Below, piece after piece: positions 47,804-58,551 of a stretch of DNA of 64,000 bases. A program made the position numbers and the translations under genes. Within the stretch, counting starts at the first letter, position 1, and each line of letters starts with the position of its first letter. The DNA lies in contig NZ_NPEG01000001.1 in assembly GCF_002812045.1 (NCBI RefSeq), positions 1,054,001 through 1,118,000 on the forward strand, in the 5' to 3' direction. The notes below the pieces were generated by a model, which saw only the letters and a list, made by a program, of their open reading frames with translations, was not told the origin of the DNA and made no database searches. The DNA is from Leptospira haakeii. GTDB taxonomy: Bacteria > Spirochaetota > Leptospiria > Leptospirales > Leptospiraceae.

Positions 47804-48310
47804 TCAGTCTTCGTCGCCGTCCGTATATTTATTATCTATGTTCTTCTTATCCATAGAAGAAATCTCTAACTCTCTTGCTAGATCTACCAAAAATTCTTTC
47901 TCTCTATCTGTGAATTTGCCGTCAGTCGTTACGATACATACAGCATCTTCGTAGAAGTTTACAGCTAGGACAGGATTCCCTTCTGCAAAGTCAGTGATCA
48001 TTTTAATAGGAAGAGGAGATTCAAACACTTCAGACAATTCTTCAATTATCTCAGCCTTTTGATCTTGATGATGATCAAAGATACAATCCTTATCGAACAT
48101 AGCTTTTACCATTTGTCCGACTAGATTTCCTTCCTTTCTATGAAAGACTCCATCTGCATGACAAGAATAAGACCAAAGACTGACTAGTACCTTGGCGTAA
48201 TTCATCTTGAGTTGAAAAATCTCGGTTTCTCTATCCAGACTTTTCTGAAACTTTTCGTAAAACTCATGACCTGGTAGAACTTTGCTAGCCAAGGATGAAA
48301 CCCTTTCCAT
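47804..48310 (-). CDS. TerB-like protein
   Basis: 168 residues from the ATG at 48310, which has an AAGGGAAGG ribosome-binding site; the frame is open further to 48442, but that would overlap metG and has no such site. A helical domain with WSYSCHADGVFHRKEGNLV (about residue 46) and IVTTDGKFTDREKEFL (about 135) shows two DG..x..E repeats of the TerB/DjlA N-terminal type. Such domains bind metal or mediate stress-complex assembly. The domain call is moderately sure; the biological role is unknown. Confidence 0.72.
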   Translation of the reverse strand: MERVSSLASKVLPGHEFYEKFQKSLDRETEIFQLKMNYAKVLVSLWSYSCHADGVFHRKEGNLVGQMVKAMFDKDCIFDHHQDQKAEIIEELSEVFESPLPIKMITDFAEGNPVLAVNFYEDAVCIVTTDGKFTDREKEFLVDLARELEISSMDKKNIDNKYTDGDED

Positions 48311-48426
48311 TTTCAATGCCTTCCCTTTAAGGGTGTTCCCGTTTTTCCGATGTATTTTAACCCAACCTACGGTTTTGCAATGAAAATCCATGTTGATTTT
48401 GGGGGAATTTTTCTCAACCTGACTAT

Positions 48427-50457
48427 GTGAGTTCCGAATCAAAACGAAAGATCCTCGTTACTTCTGCTTTGCCTTATGCGAATGGTCCTATTCATTTGGG
48501 CCATGTTTTGGAAGCAATCCAGACTGATGTTTATGTTCGTTATCAAAAATCTTTAGGCAATGAGTGTTATTTTTTCTGTGCGGACGATACGCACGGCACT
48601 CCCATCATGCTTGCAGCAAGAAAAGAAGGGATCACTCCGGAAGAATTGATCGACCGTGTTAGAGCGGAACATTACCGGGATCTCTCTGGCTTTTTAGTAG
48701 AATACGATAATTATTATACCACTAACTCTGAAGAAAATCGAATCCTTTCCGAAGAAATTTATCTTTCTCTAAAGGGTAAAGGCCATATCGCAGAAAGAGA
48801 AATTGAACAAGCTTATTGCGATACAGATAAGATGTTCCTTCCGGATCGTTTTATTAAAGGGACTTGTCCTAATTGTGGGACCCAAGATCAGTATGGGGAT
48901 AGTTGTGAGAATTGTGGGGCAACTTATTCTCCCAAAGATCTAAAAGATTCTCATTGTTCCTTATGCGGAAATCCACCCGTTAGTCGAAATTCAAAACATA
49001 TCTTTTTCAAGTTGGGAGATTTTGAAAGTTATCTTTCCAATTGGGTGGAAAAGGGTTCCCATGTTGCAGATGGTGTTCGCAAAAAACTGAAAGAATGGTT
49101 CGAAGCCGGGCTCCAAGATTGGGATATTTCTCGTGACGGACCTTATTTCGGTTTTAAGATCCCTGGTGAGACCGAAAAATATTTTTATGTTTGGCTGGAT
49201 GCTCCGATCGGATATATGGCTTCCAGTTTGAATTATTTCAAAGGGGATCGTAAAAAATTCGATTCTTTCTGGAAAGATGAAAAGACGGAGATTTCCCATT
49301 TTATCGGTAAAGATATATTATATTTTCATACTTTATTCTGGCCCGCTACATTAGAAGGAGGCGGATATCGTTCCCCTACCCAAGTCCATGTTCACGGTTT
49401 TATTACCGTCAATGGGGAGAAGATGTCCAAGTCCAGAGGAACCTTCATCAAAGCGGAAGGCTATCTGAAACATTTGGACCCGGAACATCTTCGCTTTTAT
49501 TTGGCGGGAAAACTCGGACCTGGAATGGACGATCTGGATCTTTCTTTCGATGATTATACCGCAAAAGTAAATTCGGACTTTGTAGGGAATTTCGTAAACC
49601 TGGTTTCCAGGGTTGCTACTTCTATATTAGATAAATTAGATAGAACTTTAGGGAGCCTTGATCCGGAAGGGAAGAAGATCCTGGATGAGCTTAGGAATTC
49701 CGAATCTAAGATCAGAGAATGGTACGAGACTCGAAATTATACAAGAGTTATGAAAGAATGTTCCCGCTTGGGTGATATTGCAAACAAGTATGTGAACGAT
49801 CTTGCACCCTGGATCCAAATCAAATCGGATGCAGAAGCTGCTCGTAAAACAGTGACTGTTGCTTTGAATGCAGCAAGGATCCTTTCCATTTATTTATATC
49901 CTGTTCTTCCTAAATCAGGAGAGAAGGTGTATAAAATTTTAGGTTTAAACAAAAAGCCTGAGTTCTCAGATCTTGCTTCCGATCTGGAAAAAACAAAAGT
50001 GTCCGCTTATGAAATGATCACCAAACGTGTAGAGGAAAAATCGATTCAAACCATGTTAGAAGAAAACACTTTGGAAACTAAATCCGCTCAACCTGCAACT
50101 ACTCCAGCTGCTCCTAAAACAGAAGGAGTTTTGGAAATTTCTATCGAAGATCTAAGCAAAGTAGATCTTCGAGTTGGTAAAATTATAGAAGCTGGTCCCG
50201 TAGAAGGCGCTGATAAATTGGTCCAAGTAAAATTGGATTTGGGCCTTCTTGGAACTAAGAACGTCTTTGCAGGAATCAAGGCTTCTTATCAACCTCAGGA
50301 TCTTCTTGGATTGACGATCGTTGCTGTTGCGAACTTGAAACCGAGAAAGATGAAGTTTGGAGTTTCAGAAGCTATGCTTTTGGCTTCGGGAGAAGGCGAG
50401 AGTCTAAGCCTTTTTGTGCCTCATAGAGGTGCTAACCCTGGCGATAAATTGAAATAA
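48427..50457 (+). CDS. metG: Methionyl-tRNA synthetase with C-terminal tRNA-binding domain
   Basis: 676 residues. The class I signatures are present: PYANGPIHLGH (about 17-27, HIGH-type) and GEKMSKSRGTF (about 331-341, KMSKS). A zinc-knuckle region CPNCGTQDQYGDSCENCG (about 147-164) and a second CSLCG pair follow the expected layout. A C-terminal OB-fold (about 575-676, LSKVDLRVGKIIEAGPV) aids tRNA binding and dimerisation. The first codon is GTG at 48427, with no clear ribosome-binding site; the true start may differ by a few codons. It precedes glnD after 30 bases. Confidence 0.96.
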   Translation: MSSESKRKILVTSALPYANGPIHLGHVLEAIQTDVYVRYQKSLGNECYFFCADDTHGTPIMLAARKEGITPEELIDRVRAEHYRDLSGFLVEYDNYYTTNSEENRILSEEIYLSLKGKGHIAEREIEQAYCDTDKMFLPDRFIKGTCPNCGTQDQYGDSCENCGATYSPKDLKDSHCSLCGNPPVSRNSKHIFFKLGDFESYLSNWVEKGSHVADGVRKKLKEWFEAGLQDWDISRDGPYFGFKIPGETEKYFYVWLDAPIGYMASSLNYFKGDRKKFDSFWKDEKTEISHFIGKDILYFHTLFWPATLEGGGYRSPTQVHVHGFITVNGEKMSKSRGTFIKAEGYLKHLDPEHLRFYLAGKLGPGMDDLDLSFDDYTAKVNSDFVGNFVNLVSRVATSILDKLDRTLGSLDPEGKKILDELRNSESKIREWYETRNYTRVMKECSRLGDIANKYVNDLAPWIQIKSDAEAARKTVTVALNAARILSIYLYPVLPKSGEKVYKILGLNKKPEFSDLASDLEKTKVSAYEMITKRVEEKSIQTMLEENTLETKSAQPATTPAAPKTEGVLEISIEDLSKVDLRVGKIIEAGPVEGADKLVQVKLDLGLLGTKNVFAGIKASYQPQDLLGLTIVAVANLKPRKMKFGVSEAMLLASGEGESLSLFVPHRGANPGDKLK

Positions 50458-50487
50458 ACTCAGTCTAACAGCTAGTAGGAACGGACC

Positions 50488-53121
50488 TTGCCTTTAGAAT
50501 TAGATATCTCCTATAGTTTTCAAAGGCTTTTGGAAAAGAGTAGGACGGTCTCTGGCCGCTTAATTTCTCGCCAGCTCACATTTATTATAGATTCCTTTTT
50601 AAGGACCAGATTTGAAAAGTCTTCCGGCATTTTAAAAAAAGGGGAAGAAGTAGCAGTAATCGCTTTGGGCGGTTACGGGCGTATGGAAATGGCTCCTCAT
50701 TCGGATGTAGATATATTATATTTACATAATGGGGTTCCGGATTCTAAACTTTCCGAGATCATTTCTTCTATAAATACTTATCTTTATGATTCCGGGAAAG
50801 AAGTAGGGCACACCTGCAGAACTATCAAGGAATCATTTCGTTATTTGGATGATATGTCCAGCTTTCACGCGGTTTTAGACAGTCGATTCTTGACCGGCTC
50901 AAAGGAATTATTCAAAAAATATCAGGAGGAATTTTTAGCAAAACTTCCTCCTAAGTTTGCAACCAGATACAACCAAGCAAAAGAGGATCAACTTTCGGAA
51001 AGATTCCTAAGAGAAGGAAGGCCTATTCTTCTTTCGGAACCGAATTTAAAAACGGATCTATGCGGTTTGAGAGATATTCAGTATCTGTATTGGACCGAAA
51101 AATCCAGAAGTCCTATCCGTTCTCTTGGTGGACTTGCAGTCCTTCCTGTTTTCCAAAGTGGAGAAGTCCAAGCTTTGGAAGAAGCTTATGATTTTCTGAT
51201 CCGAGTTAGGACCGCACTTCATATCCTTACCGGAAGAAAACATGATCGTTTGGATCTGAACCTTCAGCCCGAAGTGGCAGAGTATCTTGGCTTTGGTAAA
51301 AAAGAAGATATGCAAACTATAGAGAAGTTTATGAACACTCTTTATAGCCATCAGAAGAATATATTTTTTATCGTTCGTGTATATTTGGATTCTTTATTGG
51401 CGACTCAGAAAAAGGGAGAAGCCGAAAACTTCGACTATGAAGGTATTCGATTCTTAAAGATAGGGAATACGATTTTTCCTCCAAGCGAAGGAAATCTTTT
51501 TGCGGATCCTCATACATTATACAAAGATATTTTACTTACTTTTAGAATGATCCAAGAAACAGGCTTCGAAGTTTCCGGCGGATTATTGAGCGAAATCAGA
51601 TTTGCTTCTCATTTTTTGGATGATGACTTCAGATATTCCGCGGAAGTAAACGGTAGTTTTATCAGCATTCTTCAGAATAAAAAAGACAGAGGAAAAATAT
51701 TAAAATTAATGCATGAATGCCAGGTGCTTGGAGAACTTCTGCCTGAGTTCGGTGCATGTACAAATTTTCCTTTGTTTAGTTATCACCATGAGTTCACTGT
51801 GGATGAACATACTCTTCTAATCCTTCATGAATTGGATCGTTTGGATAAAGGCGAGTTCGAAGATAGAGAGATCTTGGAAGTTTACGGAGAATGTGAAAAG
51901 ACAGAAATTTTGGCTTTGGCAATTCTTCTACACGATGCTGGAAAAGTAAAAGAAGGAGATCATTCGGAATACGGCGCAGAACTTGCAGTCTCTGTCGGGT
52001 CTCGTTTGGGTTTATCTGAAGAGGATACGGATCTATTCCGTTTTCTCGTAGAGAAACATATTCTGATGTCGGAACTTTCTTCCAAAAGGGATATTTCCGA
52101 TAAGTTATTAATACGCAATTTTGCAAGAACAGTTTCTAATCCGGATCGACTCAAACTTTTATATATTCTTACTATCATAGATACCAAATCAGTGGGCACG
52201 AACGTTCTTACGAATTGGAAAAAGGCGATCTTAAACGTACTTTATAAAAATTCTATAGACTTCTTCAAAAATAAAAGAACCGATTCGGAAGATCCTCATG
52301 GAGAAGAAGAAAGAATTTCCCTCGCTAAGGATCTTGTAGCGTATCTAACGGAAAAAGAAGGACAGGATCCTAAAATTTCTAAAACGATTGCTTCTTTTGC
52401 ATATTCAGTGATCCCTGAAAGTTTTTTAAAAACAGTCTCAAATCGGAAAATATTAAAATATTTTAAATCAATTACTTCTCTCAGCCAGGATATAAATTCG
52501 GTTTTACTATTGGATTCGGAGCAAGATCCCGCTTTCGTAACAGTAGAAGTGGTAAGCCGTAATATTCCTGAAATCTTATTAGATTTATGTTGTTCCGTTT
52601 CTTCCGAGGGCTTAAGTTTAGTTGGAATGCAAAGTTATACTTTTGAGGAATTCCAGATCCATATTCTTCAAATTACGGATCCTCAAGGTAGTGGAAATAT
52701 TTCTTCTGAAAAACTCTCCAGGATGGAAGGAAAACTTAGGTTGATGGCTTCCGGAGAATTGCAAAGAGATAGTATTGCTTTTGAAAGAACCGAATGGAAT
52801 CCACGTAAGACGATACCGGAAAGTATAATCAATCGTTCCGTTCGCTTTTCTAACGAAGATATTACAGATACCACCATTATGGAAGTCCGAATGCCTGATA
52901 TGGTCGGTTTAGTGTATAGGATCTTAAGAAAAGTATTTGATTTTGGTTTAAAAGTTTCTCATTTAAGGGTCTCTACTTCTGCGGATTATGCTTATGACTC
53001 ATTCTATCTCCAGACCAAGGACGGGGAACAGGTCAAAGATGCAGAATTGTTAAAGTCCCTGGAAGATAAGATCTTGAGAATCCAGCCAGTGGAAAGGATG
53101 ACAGGGGAACTCGTTTTTTAA
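50488..53121 (+). CDS. glnD: [Protein-PII] uridylyltransferase/UMP-removing enzyme
   Basis: 877 residues. A nucleotidyltransferase domain has [17 protein letters not shown] (about 61-77, catalytic Asp73 and Asp75), and an HD domain has HHEFTVDEH (about 432) and LHDAGK (about 480). Two C-terminal ACT-like domains lie near 690-780 and 800-877. It adds and removes UMP on PII signal proteins according to glutamine level. Translation starts at TTG 50488 with a TAGGA ribosome-binding site eight bases away, a rare start that would keep the level low. It is followed by the GH13 gene with only two bases between. Confidence 0.92.
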   Translation: MPLELDISYSFQRLLEKSRTVSGRLISRQLTFIIDSFLRTRFEKSSGILKKGEEVAVIALGGYGRMEMAPHSDVDILYLHNGVPDSKLSEIISSINTYLYDSGKEVGHTCRTIKESFRYLDDMSSFHAVLDSRFLTGSKELFKKYQEEFLAKLPPKFATRYNQAKEDQLSERFLREGRPILLSEPNLKTDLCGLRDIQYLYWTEKSRSPIRSLGGLAVLPVFQSGEVQALEEAYDFLIRVRTALHILTGRKHDRLDLNLQPEVAEYLGFGKKEDMQTIEKFMNTLYSHQKNIFFIVRVYLDSLLATQKKGEAENFDYEGIRFLKIGNTIFPPSEGNLFADPHTLYKDILLTFRMIQETGFEVSGGLLSEIRFASHFLDDDFRYSAEVNGSFISILQNKKDRGKILKLMHECQVLGELLPEFGACTNFPLFSYHHEFTVDEHTLLILHELDRLDKGEFEDREILEVYGECEKTEILALAILLHDAGKVKEGDHSEYGAELAVSVGSRLGLSEEDTDLFRFLVEKHILMSELSSKRDISDKLLIRNFARTVSNPDRLKLLYILTIIDTKSVGTNVLTNWKKAILNVLYKNSIDFFKNKRTDSEDPHGEEERISLAKDLVAYLTEKEGQDPKISKTIASFAYSVIPESFLKTVSNRKILKYFKSITSLSQDINSVLLLDSEQDPAFVTVEVVSRNIPEILLDLCCSVSSEGLSLVGMQSYTFEEFQIHILQITDPQGSGNISSEKLSRMEGKLRLMASGELQRDSIAFERTEWNPRKTIPESIINRSVRFSNEDITDTTIMEVRMPDMVGLVYRILRKVFDFGLKVSHLRVSTSADYAYDSFYLQTKDGEQVKDAELLKSLEDKILRIQPVERMTGELVF

Positions 53122-53123
53122 AA

Positions 53124-54857
53124 ATGGTCCCCAGTATGGATTCGGGTAGTCGTTCCACAGTTACTTCTAAAAGAAAAAAAGAAATCGCGACATCTGTCAG
53201 GCCGATCAAAAAGCCTAGTCCTCCTCGCCGCAGCAAAAAAGTAGAAGCGGATTGGTGGAAGAACGCGGTAGTTTATCAAATCTATCCTAGAAGTTTTAAA
53301 GATACCAATGGGGACGGGATCGGCGACCTAGAAGGTATCATCCAAAAACTGGATTATCTGAACGACGGGACTCCGAACTCTCTAGGTATTGATGCTATCT
53401 GGCTTTCTCCTATTTATCCATCTCCTATGTATGATTTCGGATACGATATTTCGGATTACGAAAGTATCGATCCCGTATTCGGAAACTTGGAAACATTCAA
53501 ACGTTTATTAAAGGAAGCTCATAAACGTAAGATCAGGATCATCATGGACCTGGTTGCAAATCATACTTCTCATCAACATCCTTGGTTTTTAGAATCTAAA
53601 TCTTCCAAAGACAATCCAAAGAGAGATTGGTATATTTGGAGAGATCCAGTCGATGGAAAACCTCCGAATAATTGGATGGGAACTTTCGGTGGAAGAGCCT
53701 GGACCTTAGATAAAACCACAGACCAGTATTATTATCATTCTTTCTTAGCGGAACAACCGGACTTAAATTGGAGAAATCCAGAAGTTAAAAAAGCGATCTT
53801 CTCCATGGTCAAAAATTGGCTAGATCTAGGAGTAGATGGTTTCCGCTTAGACGTTGTGAATCTATTCGTTAAGGATTCAGAGTTAAGAAGTAATCCTCGC
53901 AAGAGATGGATCGCTAGACCTTTCGATCAGCAAAATCATATTTATGATCGTGACCGTCCTGAGATGCACGATATTTTAAAAGATCTCAGAAAACTTTTGG
54001 ATTCGTACGGAGATAGAATGTCCGTTGGCGAAGTGATGATGGAGCCTCCCGGCACTAGCGCACTTCCTGCTTCTTATTACGGTGCAAAAGGTGACGAGCT
54101 TCATCTAGCATTCAACTTTGCTTTCTTCTACACTCCTTGGAAGGCGGAAAAATTCAGGGACGTGATTAAAGAATGGGAGAAGTATCTCCGAGACAAGGGT
54201 TGGCCGAATTATACATTAAGTAATCATGATTTCCGCAGGCATATCACCAGATATTCCAAAGGGAGAGAGACGACAGCCAGAGCAAAAATAGCAGCTCTAA
54301 TGCTTTTGACCCTAAGAGGAACTCCGTTCTTATATTACGGAGAAGAGCTTGGGATGATGGATGAAAGGGTTCCTAAAAATCGCATCCAAGATCCAGTCGG
54401 AATTAGATATTGGCCGGTGTATCCGAGCCGTGACAATTGTAGACTTCCTATGTGTTGGTCCGGAGATGTGAATGGCGGATTCAGCAATGGAGAACCTTGG
54501 CTTCCTGTTTTTTCCAGATACGAATCCGTAAATGTGGAAACCCAGTCCAGATCCATCGAAAGTTTATTAAATTTTTATAAAAAGCTAATATGGCTTAGAA
54601 AAGGGAATGAGATCCTAAAAAAAGGGACTCTTGCCCTGGATTACGATTCTCCTCCTGGAGTTCTACAATACACCAGAGAGTTCGAAAAGAAAAAATGTCT
54701 GATCATTTTAAACTTTGAGAATGAATCCAAAAAGATCGTAGCAAACGCGAACCGTACCGCTCAGATACTTATCTCTACTCATAGAAAACCTGAGAAGATG
54801 GAGATCCCAGTGGTATTCGAGATTGCACCTTATGAAGGTTTGGTTTTAGAATATTAA
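53124..54857 (+). CDS. GH13 alpha-glucosidase / oligo-1,6-glucosidase-like
   Basis: 577 residues. A basic head (about 1-40) precedes a GH13 catalytic core. YQIYPRSFKDTNGDGIGDLEGI, IDAIWLSPIYPSP, DLVANHTSHQH, DGFRLDVVNLF (nucleophile Asp about 243), VGEVM (acid Glu about 303) and LSNHD (Asp about 367) mark the four conserved regions. The context fits alpha-1,6 or alpha-1,4 glucosidase or trehalose-type activity. The exact substrate cannot be read from the sequence. It has no signal peptide. It starts two bases after glnD and may be translationally coupled. Confidence 0.88.
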   Translation: MVPSMDSGSRSTVTSKRKKEIATSVRPIKKPSPPRRSKKVEADWWKNAVVYQIYPRSFKDTNGDGIGDLEGIIQKLDYLNDGTPNSLGIDAIWLSPIYPSPMYDFGYDISDYESIDPVFGNLETFKRLLKEAHKRKIRIIMDLVANHTSHQHPWFLESKSSKDNPKRDWYIWRDPVDGKPPNNWMGTFGGRAWTLDKTTDQYYYHSFLAEQPDLNWRNPEVKKAIFSMVKNWLDLGVDGFRLDVVNLFVKDSELRSNPRKRWIARPFDQQNHIYDRDRPEMHDILKDLRKLLDSYGDRMSVGEVMMEPPGTSALPASYYGAKGDELHLAFNFAFFYTPWKAEKFRDVIKEWEKYLRDKGWPNYTLSNHDFRRHITRYSKGRETTARAKIAALMLLTLRGTPFLYYGEELGMMDERVPKNRIQDPVGIRYWPVYPSRDNCRLPMCWSGDVNGGFSNGEPWLPVFSRYESVNVETQSRSIESLLNFYKKLIWLRKGNEILKKGTLALDYDSPPGVLQYTREFEKKKCLIILNFENESKKIVANANRTAQILISTHRKPEKMEIPVVFEIAPYEGLVLEY

Positions 54858-54937
54858 GAAAAACCCGTTTTTCTAGTTCTAAAACCATTGCTATACTTTT
54901 TCTTCCAAACAAACGATGTTCGATCCATAACATTCCG

Positions 54938-54951
54938 AACTAAAAAGTTCT
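54938..54951. promoter_or_regulatory. Inverted repeat upstream of the AidB-like dehydrogenase
   Basis: GAACT and AGTTC arms surround AAAA, with CC/GG flanks extending the symmetry by two bases after one mismatch. It is 66 bases before the start codon, a plausible TetR or similar dimer site. Confidence 0.35.
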
Positions 54952-55016
54952 GGCAGTCGAGTTGTATTCGCTTATGATAGTGGTATTCAGGTCGCCGTTC
55001 TTTAAAAGGAAATATT

Positions 55017-56744
55017 ATGAATCATCCATTACGTTTAGCCGAGAACCCGGGTTTATCTTCTTACGACTTAACCGGATATAAAGGAAATAGAGGTAAAAAC
55101 TTTTACGAAGAGGACAAGATCCTCCAAAGAGTTATAGAAAGATACTCTTCAGACTACAAACCGGATCATAAAAAAGCGATGGTCGATCATCTCCAAGGTT
55201 ACGGAGAATTGGTCGGAGGTATCTTAGACGAACTCACCGAGGCTTCACATAAAGAAGGTAAATACGGAGAAGTAGTCAAATATGATCGTACAGGAAATCG
55301 TATAGACCATATCGCTTATTCCCACGAACAAAAACTTTCCAGAAAAATTTCCTACGATTACGGAATTGTTAATTTAGATTTTCATGATGAATGGAAGTTT
55401 CCTTTTACCGACCTTCATAGACAGGCTTTGACTTATCTTGCCAACCAAAATGGAGAAGGAGGAGTAACCTGTCCTTTGGCAATGACTGAGGGTATGATTA
55501 GAGTTCTTCAGGGAATCGGAACGGAAGAACAGAAAAAGAAATACCTTCCTCTGGTCGCAGGAAAGGGTTCCTTCTCTCATTTTATGGCAGGACAATATGT
55601 TACCGAGAGAGTAGGCGGGAGTAATGTAGGTGCTAACCGTACAATCGCTCGTAAAGGTGAGAACGGAAAGTGGATCTTAAACGGAGAAAAATGGTTCTGC
55701 TCCAATCCGGGAGATCTTTGGGTTACCACAGCTAAGATAGAAGATACCGAAACAGTAGGTTTGTTTCTGGTCCCAAGGATCAAGGATAATGGGGAACTGA
55801 ATGGTCATCATATATTAAGAAAAAAAGATATTATAGGCTCAAAAGGAAAACTCACCGTAGAGATAGTTTATGAAGATCTGGAAGCTGAGGCTTTAGGAAG
55901 ACCGGCTCATGGGATCGCAAATCTCATTCGTTATGTGATCCGAACTTCCAGGGTTCATGTGGGTCTTGCTGCTTCCGGAATGTCCAGACGGGCATTTATG
56001 GAAGCTAGAGAATATTCCAGATACAGAACAGCGTATGGGAAGAAGATCCAGGATTTTCCTGCATATTCCAGAGAACTTGCAGAAATGAGGATTCTTTACG
56101 CCGCTATGGTTATGCCGATTTTCCGTGGAATCGACTGGACACAAAAAGGAATTCTAGCGGAGCAAATCTCCACTCCTTTGATGAAATATAGATCTTCTTC
56201 ACTTTCATCTCAGATCACTCATAGAGCGATTATGGCCTTAGGTGGTTCCGGAATTATCGGTGATTACACTTGTTTGCCAAGACTTCATAATGATTGTATT
56301 ATCAACGAGACCTGGGAAGGAACTCACTTGATCATAACGGATCACGCATTAGGTGCTATGAACCGTGCAAAGATCAGAGATTCATTCGTTTCAGAATTAA
56401 AGAAAAATTTTGACTCTGCTAAAAAATACCCTGAGCTAAAAGTATCTGCAGAATTTGGAGAAAATCTTCTATTAGATTGGAATAAGAGTATAGAAGAAAA
56501 GCCTAGAGAATGGAAGGAAACTTATAGAGTGGATCTTTCCGATCAGGCTTACGGTGCGCTTGTTCTTTCTGAATTTTTGGAGCAGGCAGTTTTTGATAGA
56601 ACATCCGGTTCTAAAAAATCTAAATTTGATTCCTTTGCGAAAGGTTTCGGTTCTTTCTTATTTAGGACTCTTCCTAAAACTTTCGGAGATTATGAATCTT
56701 TCCGTTTGGACCAGGAAGAAGTAGACGAGATCGTGAATTGGTAA
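55017..56744 (+). CDS. AidB-like acyl-CoA dehydrogenase
   Basis: 575 residues. The ACAD fold is clear in [31 protein letters not shown] (flavin loop), [22 protein letters not shown] and [19 protein letters not shown]. The C-terminal motif ETWEGTHLI (Glu) matches the catalytic or AidB position. The long C-terminus (about 440-575) and the WEG motif are typical of AidB-type proteins, which bind FAD and DNA in E. coli but may be normal ACADs in spirochaetes. It has an AAAGGA ribosome-binding site. A GC-rich spacer of repeat-like DNA follows. Confidence 0.88.
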   Translation: MNHPLRLAENPGLSSYDLTGYKGNRGKNFYEEDKILQRVIERYSSDYKPDHKKAMVDHLQGYGELVGGILDELTEASHKEGKYGEVVKYDRTGNRIDHIAYSHEQKLSRKISYDYGIVNLDFHDEWKFPFTDLHRQALTYLANQNGEGGVTCPLAMTEGMIRVLQGIGTEEQKKKYLPLVAGKGSFSHFMAGQYVTERVGGSNVGANRTIARKGENGKWILNGEKWFCSNPGDLWVTTAKIEDTETVGLFLVPRIKDNGELNGHHILRKKDIIGSKGKLTVEIVYEDLEAEALGRPAHGIANLIRYVIRTSRVHVGLAASGMSRRAFMEAREYSRYRTAYGKKIQDFPAYSRELAEMRILYAAMVMPIFRGIDWTQKGILAEQISTPLMKYRSSSLSSQITHRAIMALGGSGIIGDYTCLPRLHNDCIINETWEGTHLIITDHALGAMNRAKIRDSFVSELKKNFDSAKKYPELKVSAEFGENLLLDWNKSIEEKPREWKETYRVDLSDQAYGALVLSEFLEQAVFDRTSGSKKSKFDSFAKGFGSFLFRTLPKTFGDYESFRLDQEEVDEIVNW

Positions 56745-56905
56745 TCGCGACAGCGATACGCAGGACGCGAAGCGATCACGGCCTATAAGAATTATATTCA
56801 GGATATTGAATATGATTCGGCCGGATCGGAGCGTAAGCGTAGTCCGGAGTAGCGCGGTCCGAGCGAAGCGAGAGGGTCGCCCCAATCGCTTGTCGGATTG
56901 CGTTT
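56745..56905. repeat. GC-rich repeat-like spacer
   Basis: This 161-base stretch is much richer in GC than its neighbours and contains recurring GCGAAGCG, GCGTAAGCG and GCGAGAGGG-like units plus an inverted repeat TATTCA...TGAATA. It lies between the convergent AidB-like and thioredoxin genes. It resembles leptospiral intergenic repeats; I see no gene in it. Confidence 0.5.
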
Positions 56906-56911
56906 AGAAAG

Positions 56912-57229
56912 TTAAGCCAGTTTAGGAGCAAAAACTTTCTCCATTTGTGCCTGTGGAATTGCTCCCACCACCTTTTCAGCGATTTCTCCGCCTTTGAATA
57001 ACATCAGAGTCGGAATGGACTGAACTCCGTATTGTTGAGCCAATTCAGGTTTTTCGTCTATATTGACTTTTACTACGGTGACTTGCCCTGGGTGAGCTTG
57101 CGCAAATTTTTCCAGCTCAGGGGCTACCATTTTACAAGGACCGCACCATTCGGCCCAGAAATCTACTAGGATGGGTTTATCATGTGTTTTGAGAAGTTCG
57201 TTGAATGAACCAGGCATTGTGTTTTCCAT
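56912..57229 (-). CDS. trxA: Thioredoxin
   Basis: 105 residues, a standard thioredoxin. The active site WCGPC (about 28-32) lies in [13 protein letters not shown], and the cis-proline segment in [14 protein letters not shown]. It reduces disulphides in the cytoplasm with thioredoxin reductase. A second in-frame ATG at 57217 would shorten the protein by four residues. The gene is divergent from the 57417 gene. Confidence 0.96.
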   Translation of the reverse strand: MENTMPGSFNELLKTHDKPILVDFWAEWCGPCKMVAPELEKFAQAHPGQVTVVKVNIDEKPELAQQYGVQSIPTLMLFKGGEIAEKVVGAIPQAQMEKVFAPKLA

Positions 57230-57416
57230 ACAAAGATTAGACTCATTCTAAATCGAATGGGAAGTCGTTTTTGGAAGTTTGGAGAATTTTTTGGGATTTG
57301 TTCGGACCTGACTGAAATTATTTATAAGCCGATCAGGCTAAATTTCCTTGTGTAAATTGTATGACAAAAGTTTGTGTGTATAGAGCAAATACATTCGGCA
57401 ATTCTTAAATTATAAT

Positions 57417-58508
57417 ATGCTATATACAAAAATTCTTATTTCATTTTTATTTTTTAATAGATCTATCTTTTCCCAGGATCCTCCTAATGAAAAGCCTAAA
57501 GAAAAGCCTAAAGAAATTCAAGAGCAACTGCAAACTTGGATTGCAGGGGCAAAAGATGAAAATGGAACTCCGATCCAAGATTTCTTTTTTGGAAGTTCCT
57601 CTGCTAAAAGAAAAATGCCAAAATATTTTTCTATTTATCCCGGGTTTAATGTAGAAGAGATAACGGTGGATATTAGCGGAAAAGGGAATGAAGCTATAAT
57701 GAGTCAGGTAACCTCTAACAAACCTAGTTGGTTATTCGATTTGAAATCAAAAGAATTTCAAATTTCGGAATGGATTGGTGTTCACCTTTTAGTCCACAAT
57801 TCAGATTTTTATTTAGATAAGCAGGTAGTTCAAGAGGATCCATACGCGGCTTCCGATCCGTTTTCGGAAGATAAAAAGTCTTCAAATAAGCGAACTAGTC
57901 GAGATGTCGGTACTAGAATGAATGGGAACTATTCTATGGCGATGCCTGTTATCTATGTGGGTAGAGATAATGAGGATTCTTGGCGTTTTGGTTTGGGCTT
58001 TGGGCCTGCGAACGTTAGGCTGACCGGAACCGCGGACTTTTTTAAATCTTCCGATATTTTCACATATACGGAAGGGATGTATGCTAATCGAACAGATTAT
58101 TTAAATCAACTGAGTATGATGCAATTTTACAACGGAAATATTAATTTTCGCGAAGGAGATCCTGTAGTTAGTTATCTATTAGCGAATTTAAGCCAAGGAA
58201 ATAACTTAGAATTATTAGGTCTCTATTATGCTTCAAAAGGATTATTGAATGTAGATCCTTTTCTTCTTTTTTTCGGAGATAGAACTAAATACTCTGATTT
58301 GGAATTAGTAACTCTAAATAGCCTTGCCAGATCTCAAGTAAATGTCCACGCGACGAGTGTCTTTTCCTATATGATCTTTATTGAAACTGGTAAATTAGGT
58401 TTTGTTAAGTTTAGGCTTGCATTAGGAGGCCCCATATTTAAGCAACAAGGCTATACATACGAGTTTCGAAACCTTCAATTTTCTGCATATATGCCGATTG
58501 AATTTTAA
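57417..58508 (+). CDS. Exported protein of unknown function
   Basis: 363 residues with a signal peptide (about 1-19, ending IFSQDPP) and then a Pro/Lys/Glu-repeat linker (EKPKEKPKE). The long mature region is beta-rich with many Tyr, Phe and Asn residues (GLGFGPANVRLTG, NRTDYLNQLSMMQFYNG). I recognise no family. Composition suggests an outer-surface or periplasmic beta-protein. No obvious ribosome-binding site precedes the ATG. Confidence 0.7.
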   Translation: MLYTKILISFLFFNRSIFSQDPPNEKPKEKPKEIQEQLQTWIAGAKDENGTPIQDFFFGSSSAKRKMPKYFSIYPGFNVEEITVDISGKGNEAIMSQVTSNKPSWLFDLKSKEFQISEWIGVHLLVHNSDFYLDKQVVQEDPYAASDPFSEDKKSSNKRTSRDVGTRMNGNYSMAMPVIYVGRDNEDSWRFGLGFGPANVRLTGTADFFKSSDIFTYTEGMYANRTDYLNQLSMMQFYNGNINFREGDPVVSYLLANLSQGNNLELLGLYYASKGLLNVDPFLLFFGDRTKYSDLELVTLNSLARSQVNVHATSVFSYMIFIETGKLGFVKFRLALGGPIFKQQGYTYEFRNLQFSAYMPIEF

Positions 58509-58527
58509 CACTCGATCTTAAAAACTT

Positions 58528-58551
58528 ATAGTCCGCATGCAACGCGACTAT
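58528..58551. repeat. Short GC-rich hairpin, copy 2 (ATAGTCCGC...GCGACTAT)
   Basis: The arms ATAGTCCGC and GCGACTAT match those at 94-131; the loop is ATGCAAC. It sits between convergent genes and overlaps the stop codon of the epimerase gene. It may serve as a shared transcript end, but no T-run is present. Confidence 0.55.

Noticed and set aside
48311..48442. Longer start for the TerB-like protein
   Set aside because: It would overlap the start of metG and lacks a ribosome-binding site; the ATG at 48310 has a strong one.
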